Shown here piece after piece: positions 52,738 to 54,437 of a stretch of DNA of 54,437 bases (the first letter of the stretch is position 1; every line of letters begins with the position of its first letter). The translations under genes and the position numbers were made by a program. Source of the DNA: Bacillota bacterium (GTDB lineage Bacteria; Bacillota; Clostridia; Peptostreptococcales; Anaerovoracaceae); NCBI GenBank assembly GCA_025361765.1, contig JANYJS010000040.1, positions 1 to 54,437 on the forward strand, written 5' to 3'. The notes below the pieces were generated by a model, which was not told where the DNA came from, made no database searches, and saw nothing but the letters and a program-made list of their open reading frames with translations.

Positions 52738-54437
52738 CTACTGGGCATTTGTTTGGGTCGTATCCGCTGTTGGGTTAGGTGGGGCTGGAGCTAAGAGGTT
52801 TAGATAGCGCTCGAGCTCTTTAATATATTTGCCGTAGGATGCCCAATCTCCGTTTTTCTGAGCTGCCGTTGCGTTCTTAAAAGCTTCGCTGGCCAGTTGA
52901 ATCAATTTATCAACACCTAGGGTTCCGCCGGCGTTCGGATCAACCGTACCGGGATCAACCACGGCGCCATCTCCGGTGCCAAACAAGGAATTCAGGGCGC
53001 CAGCAAGGGTAGGCTCATAGGCTATCCTGTCGCCATAGGCGACGATGACTCTTTTTACTTCAGGAAGGCTGTTGACATTGTCCGCCTTCAGATAAATCGG
53101 TTCAATATATAGAAGTGAATCTTCAATCGGGATGACAAACATGTTGCCCCTGATATAGTCAGAGCCTGTTGATCCCCATAACGAGAATTCTTTGGAGATG
53201 GTCGTATCCTGATCGATTTGTGATTCAATCTGCATTGGTCCAAAAACAAGTTTTTCTTTTGGCAGCCTATATAAGACCAGCTGCCCATAGTTATCCCCAT
53301 CATTTCTCGCTACCAAAAGACCTGTCATATTCGGTTTGTCTCTAGGTGTGTAAGGCAGAGAACTGACAAATTCAGCAGATTCTTCACCTGGCAGTTTCAT
53401 AATATAGTAGCTAGGCTTCATGAGCACGCGCTCTTTGCCATAAATTTCGTAGGAGATGTCCCAAAGGTCTTCTCCCTGATAAAATACTTTGACATCGCTC
53501 ATATGATATCTCTTGTAAACCTCTGCCTGAATCGAGAACAGTGTATTGGGATACCTGATATGTGCCTTTAGGCCTTCTGGCATTTCATTAAAATTCTTAA
53601 ATAGATCTGGATAAATTTTATCCAAGGTGTTAACCACTGGATCCTGATCATTCACGATATAATAATTTGTCTTGCCATCAAAAGCATCTACGACTACCTT
53701 GACCGAATTTCTGATATAGTTCACGCTGCTCTGATCAGAGAAGGGCTGGGAGTAGGGATAATAGCTGCTTGTGGTGTAGCCATCTATAATCCAGTAAAGC
53801 TTGCCATCGACGGTTACAATGTAGGGGTCTTCATCATAATGAATAAAAGGTGCAATTTTTTGAACTCTATCCTTGATATTTCTGTTAATCAGGATTTTAG
53901 AATTGGCATTAATATTCGAAGAAACCAGTATCTTAAGGCTCTTCTCCTTAATGGTAAACATAATCCTATTGAAAAGCCCAAGTTTAATCCCGGCGTCTCC
54001 TTGATAGGTTGAGTAAACATTGCTCTCGCCGCTGGGGTAGTCAAATTCCTTTTCATCGGTGTTGGTAATGACATAGTTGTTTGTTAACTCTCCGTAATAA
54101 ATTTCTGGCCGCGTTATACTGATCTCTGGTACAGAGGAAACTGGCGGAATGCTGTCAATCAGCATATCCGGCTGGCCGCTGGCGGTGACTTTATCTACTC
54201 TAGATAAGGTAATCCCATAGCCATGGGTATATTTGATATACTTTGTCAGCCATTGCTCGCCCACTTTAGTTTCGTCAATTTCTCTGGCAGACAAGAATAC
54301 TTGGGTGTACTTGCCATTGATGATATATCTGTCAACATCCACATCGTTGAACAAATAATAGAGCCTTATGCTCTGAGTCTGATTATAAAACTGCTTAGCG
54401 GGTTCGTAGTCGTTAATTCTGATGTTATCTATAGTCG
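52738..54437 (-). CDS. UPF0182-family membrane protein, C-terminal part (incomplete)
   Basis: The frame is open to the window end, so the start lies beyond 54437; about 565 residues are visible. The first visible residues (TIDNIRINDYEPAKQFYNQ) and LYYLFNDVDVDRY match the large extracytoplasmic domain of UPF0182 (COG1615) proteins. These have about seven N-terminal membrane helices and total about 900-1000 residues. Further matches are YTHGYGITLSRVDKV and RGNMFVIPIEDSLLYIEPIYL. The C-terminus ends in a Pro/Thr/Asn-rich tail. The function of the family is not known. Confidence 0.9.
   Translation of the reverse strand, partial: TIDNIRINDYEPAKQFYNQTQSIRLYYLFNDVDVDRYIINGKYTQVFLSAREIDETKVGEQWLTKYIKYTHGYGITLSRVDKVTASGQPDMLIDSIPPVSSVPEISITRPEIYYGELTNNYVITNTDEKEFDYPSGESNVYSTYQGDAGIKLGLFNRIMFTIKEKSLKILVSSNINANSKILINRNIKDRVQKIAPFIHYDEDPYIVTVDGKLYWIIDGYTTSSYYPYSQPFSDQSSVNYIRNSVKVVVDAFDGKTNYYIVNDQDPVVNTLDKIYPDLFKNFNEMPEGLKAHIRYPNTLFSIQAEVYKRYHMSDVKVFYQGEDLWDISYEIYGKERVLMKPSYYIMKLPGEESAEFVSSLPYTPRDKPNMTGLLVARNDGDNYGQLVLYRLPKEKLVFGPMQIESQIDQDTTISKEFSLWGSTGSDYIRGNMFVIPIEDSLLYIEPIYLKADNVNSLPEVKRVIVAYGDRIAYEPTLAGALNSLFGTGDGAVVDPGTVDPNAGGTLGVDKLIQLASEAFKNATAAQKNGDWASYGKYIKELERYLNLLAPAPPNPTADTTQTNAQ

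Overview
The window reads as chromosomal DNA of an anaerobic low-to-mid-GC Firmicute, most likely class Clostridia. The pointers are a FabT/FabK-type fatty-acid cluster, a leucine-type T-box leader, GAAC-N4-GTTC SOS boxes, strong AGGAGG ribosome binding sites, TTG/GTG starts, a citramalate synthase route and a BMP-type nucleoside ABC transporter. Genus cannot be told from the sequence. No rRNA, tRNA, CRISPR array, prophage or insertion sequence is visible. Most genes lie on the minus strand in operons.

Layout. 0.1-3.7 kb: MurJ-type flippase translationally coupled to a winged-helix regulator, a CDP-sugar-type nucleotidyltransferase with an altered metal motif, and a COG2426 membrane protein. 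3.9-4.5 kb: a plus-strand GDSL-type hydrolase. 4.6-12.1 kb: fatty-acid synthesis cluster fabH-fabK-fabD-fabG-fabF-fabZ-fabT plus a second FMN enzyme, driven by two sigma-A promoters with FabT-like palindromes; acpP and acc genes are absent. 12.2-17.0 kb: Hsp33, phosphoglucomutase and a frameshifted ABC exporter. 17.2-24.4 kb: GntR regulator, ispE, thiolase, DUF2156 protein, isochorismatase-like hydrolase, surE and a K+/H+ antiporter. 24.6-30.1 kb: FAH-family hydrolase (+), an SOS-controlled operon (radical SAM DNA-repair-type protein, DUF4130 protein, sirtuin), and a patatin (+). 30.1-33.7 kb: MGDG-synthase-type glycosyltransferase, ECF S component and a divergent MocR-type regulator, with five 20-bp iterons between the last two. 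33.8-40.3 kb: leuA-cimA-leuC-leuD-leuB under a T-box and a perfect consensus promoter. 40.3-49.2 kb: nucleoside/pseudouridine operon (two nucleoside hydrolases, BMP lipoprotein, ATPase, two permeases, pseudouridine kinase, pseudouridine-phosphate glycosidase). 49.2-54.4 kb: DUF951, serS, a long glutamine synthetase-like protein and the 3' part of a UPF0182 membrane protein that runs off the window.

Three things stand out. First, the promoter of the radical SAM/DUF4130/sirtuin operon carries two perfect SOS boxes, one across the -35 and one just after the -10, which points to a DNA-damage-induced repair module that is little characterised. Second, the region is full of short tandem duplications: the sirtuin N-terminal helix is triplicated, and the 3' ends of cimA, a permease gene and the antiporter gene are repeated just past their stop codons. 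Third, several conserved enzymes (IspE, the radical SAM protein, phosphoglucomutase, FabH, FabD, the second FMN enzyme) appear to carry low-complexity or linker-like inserts relative to their families. Taken together this suggests frequent replication slippage in this lineage, with some duplications becoming coding sequence.
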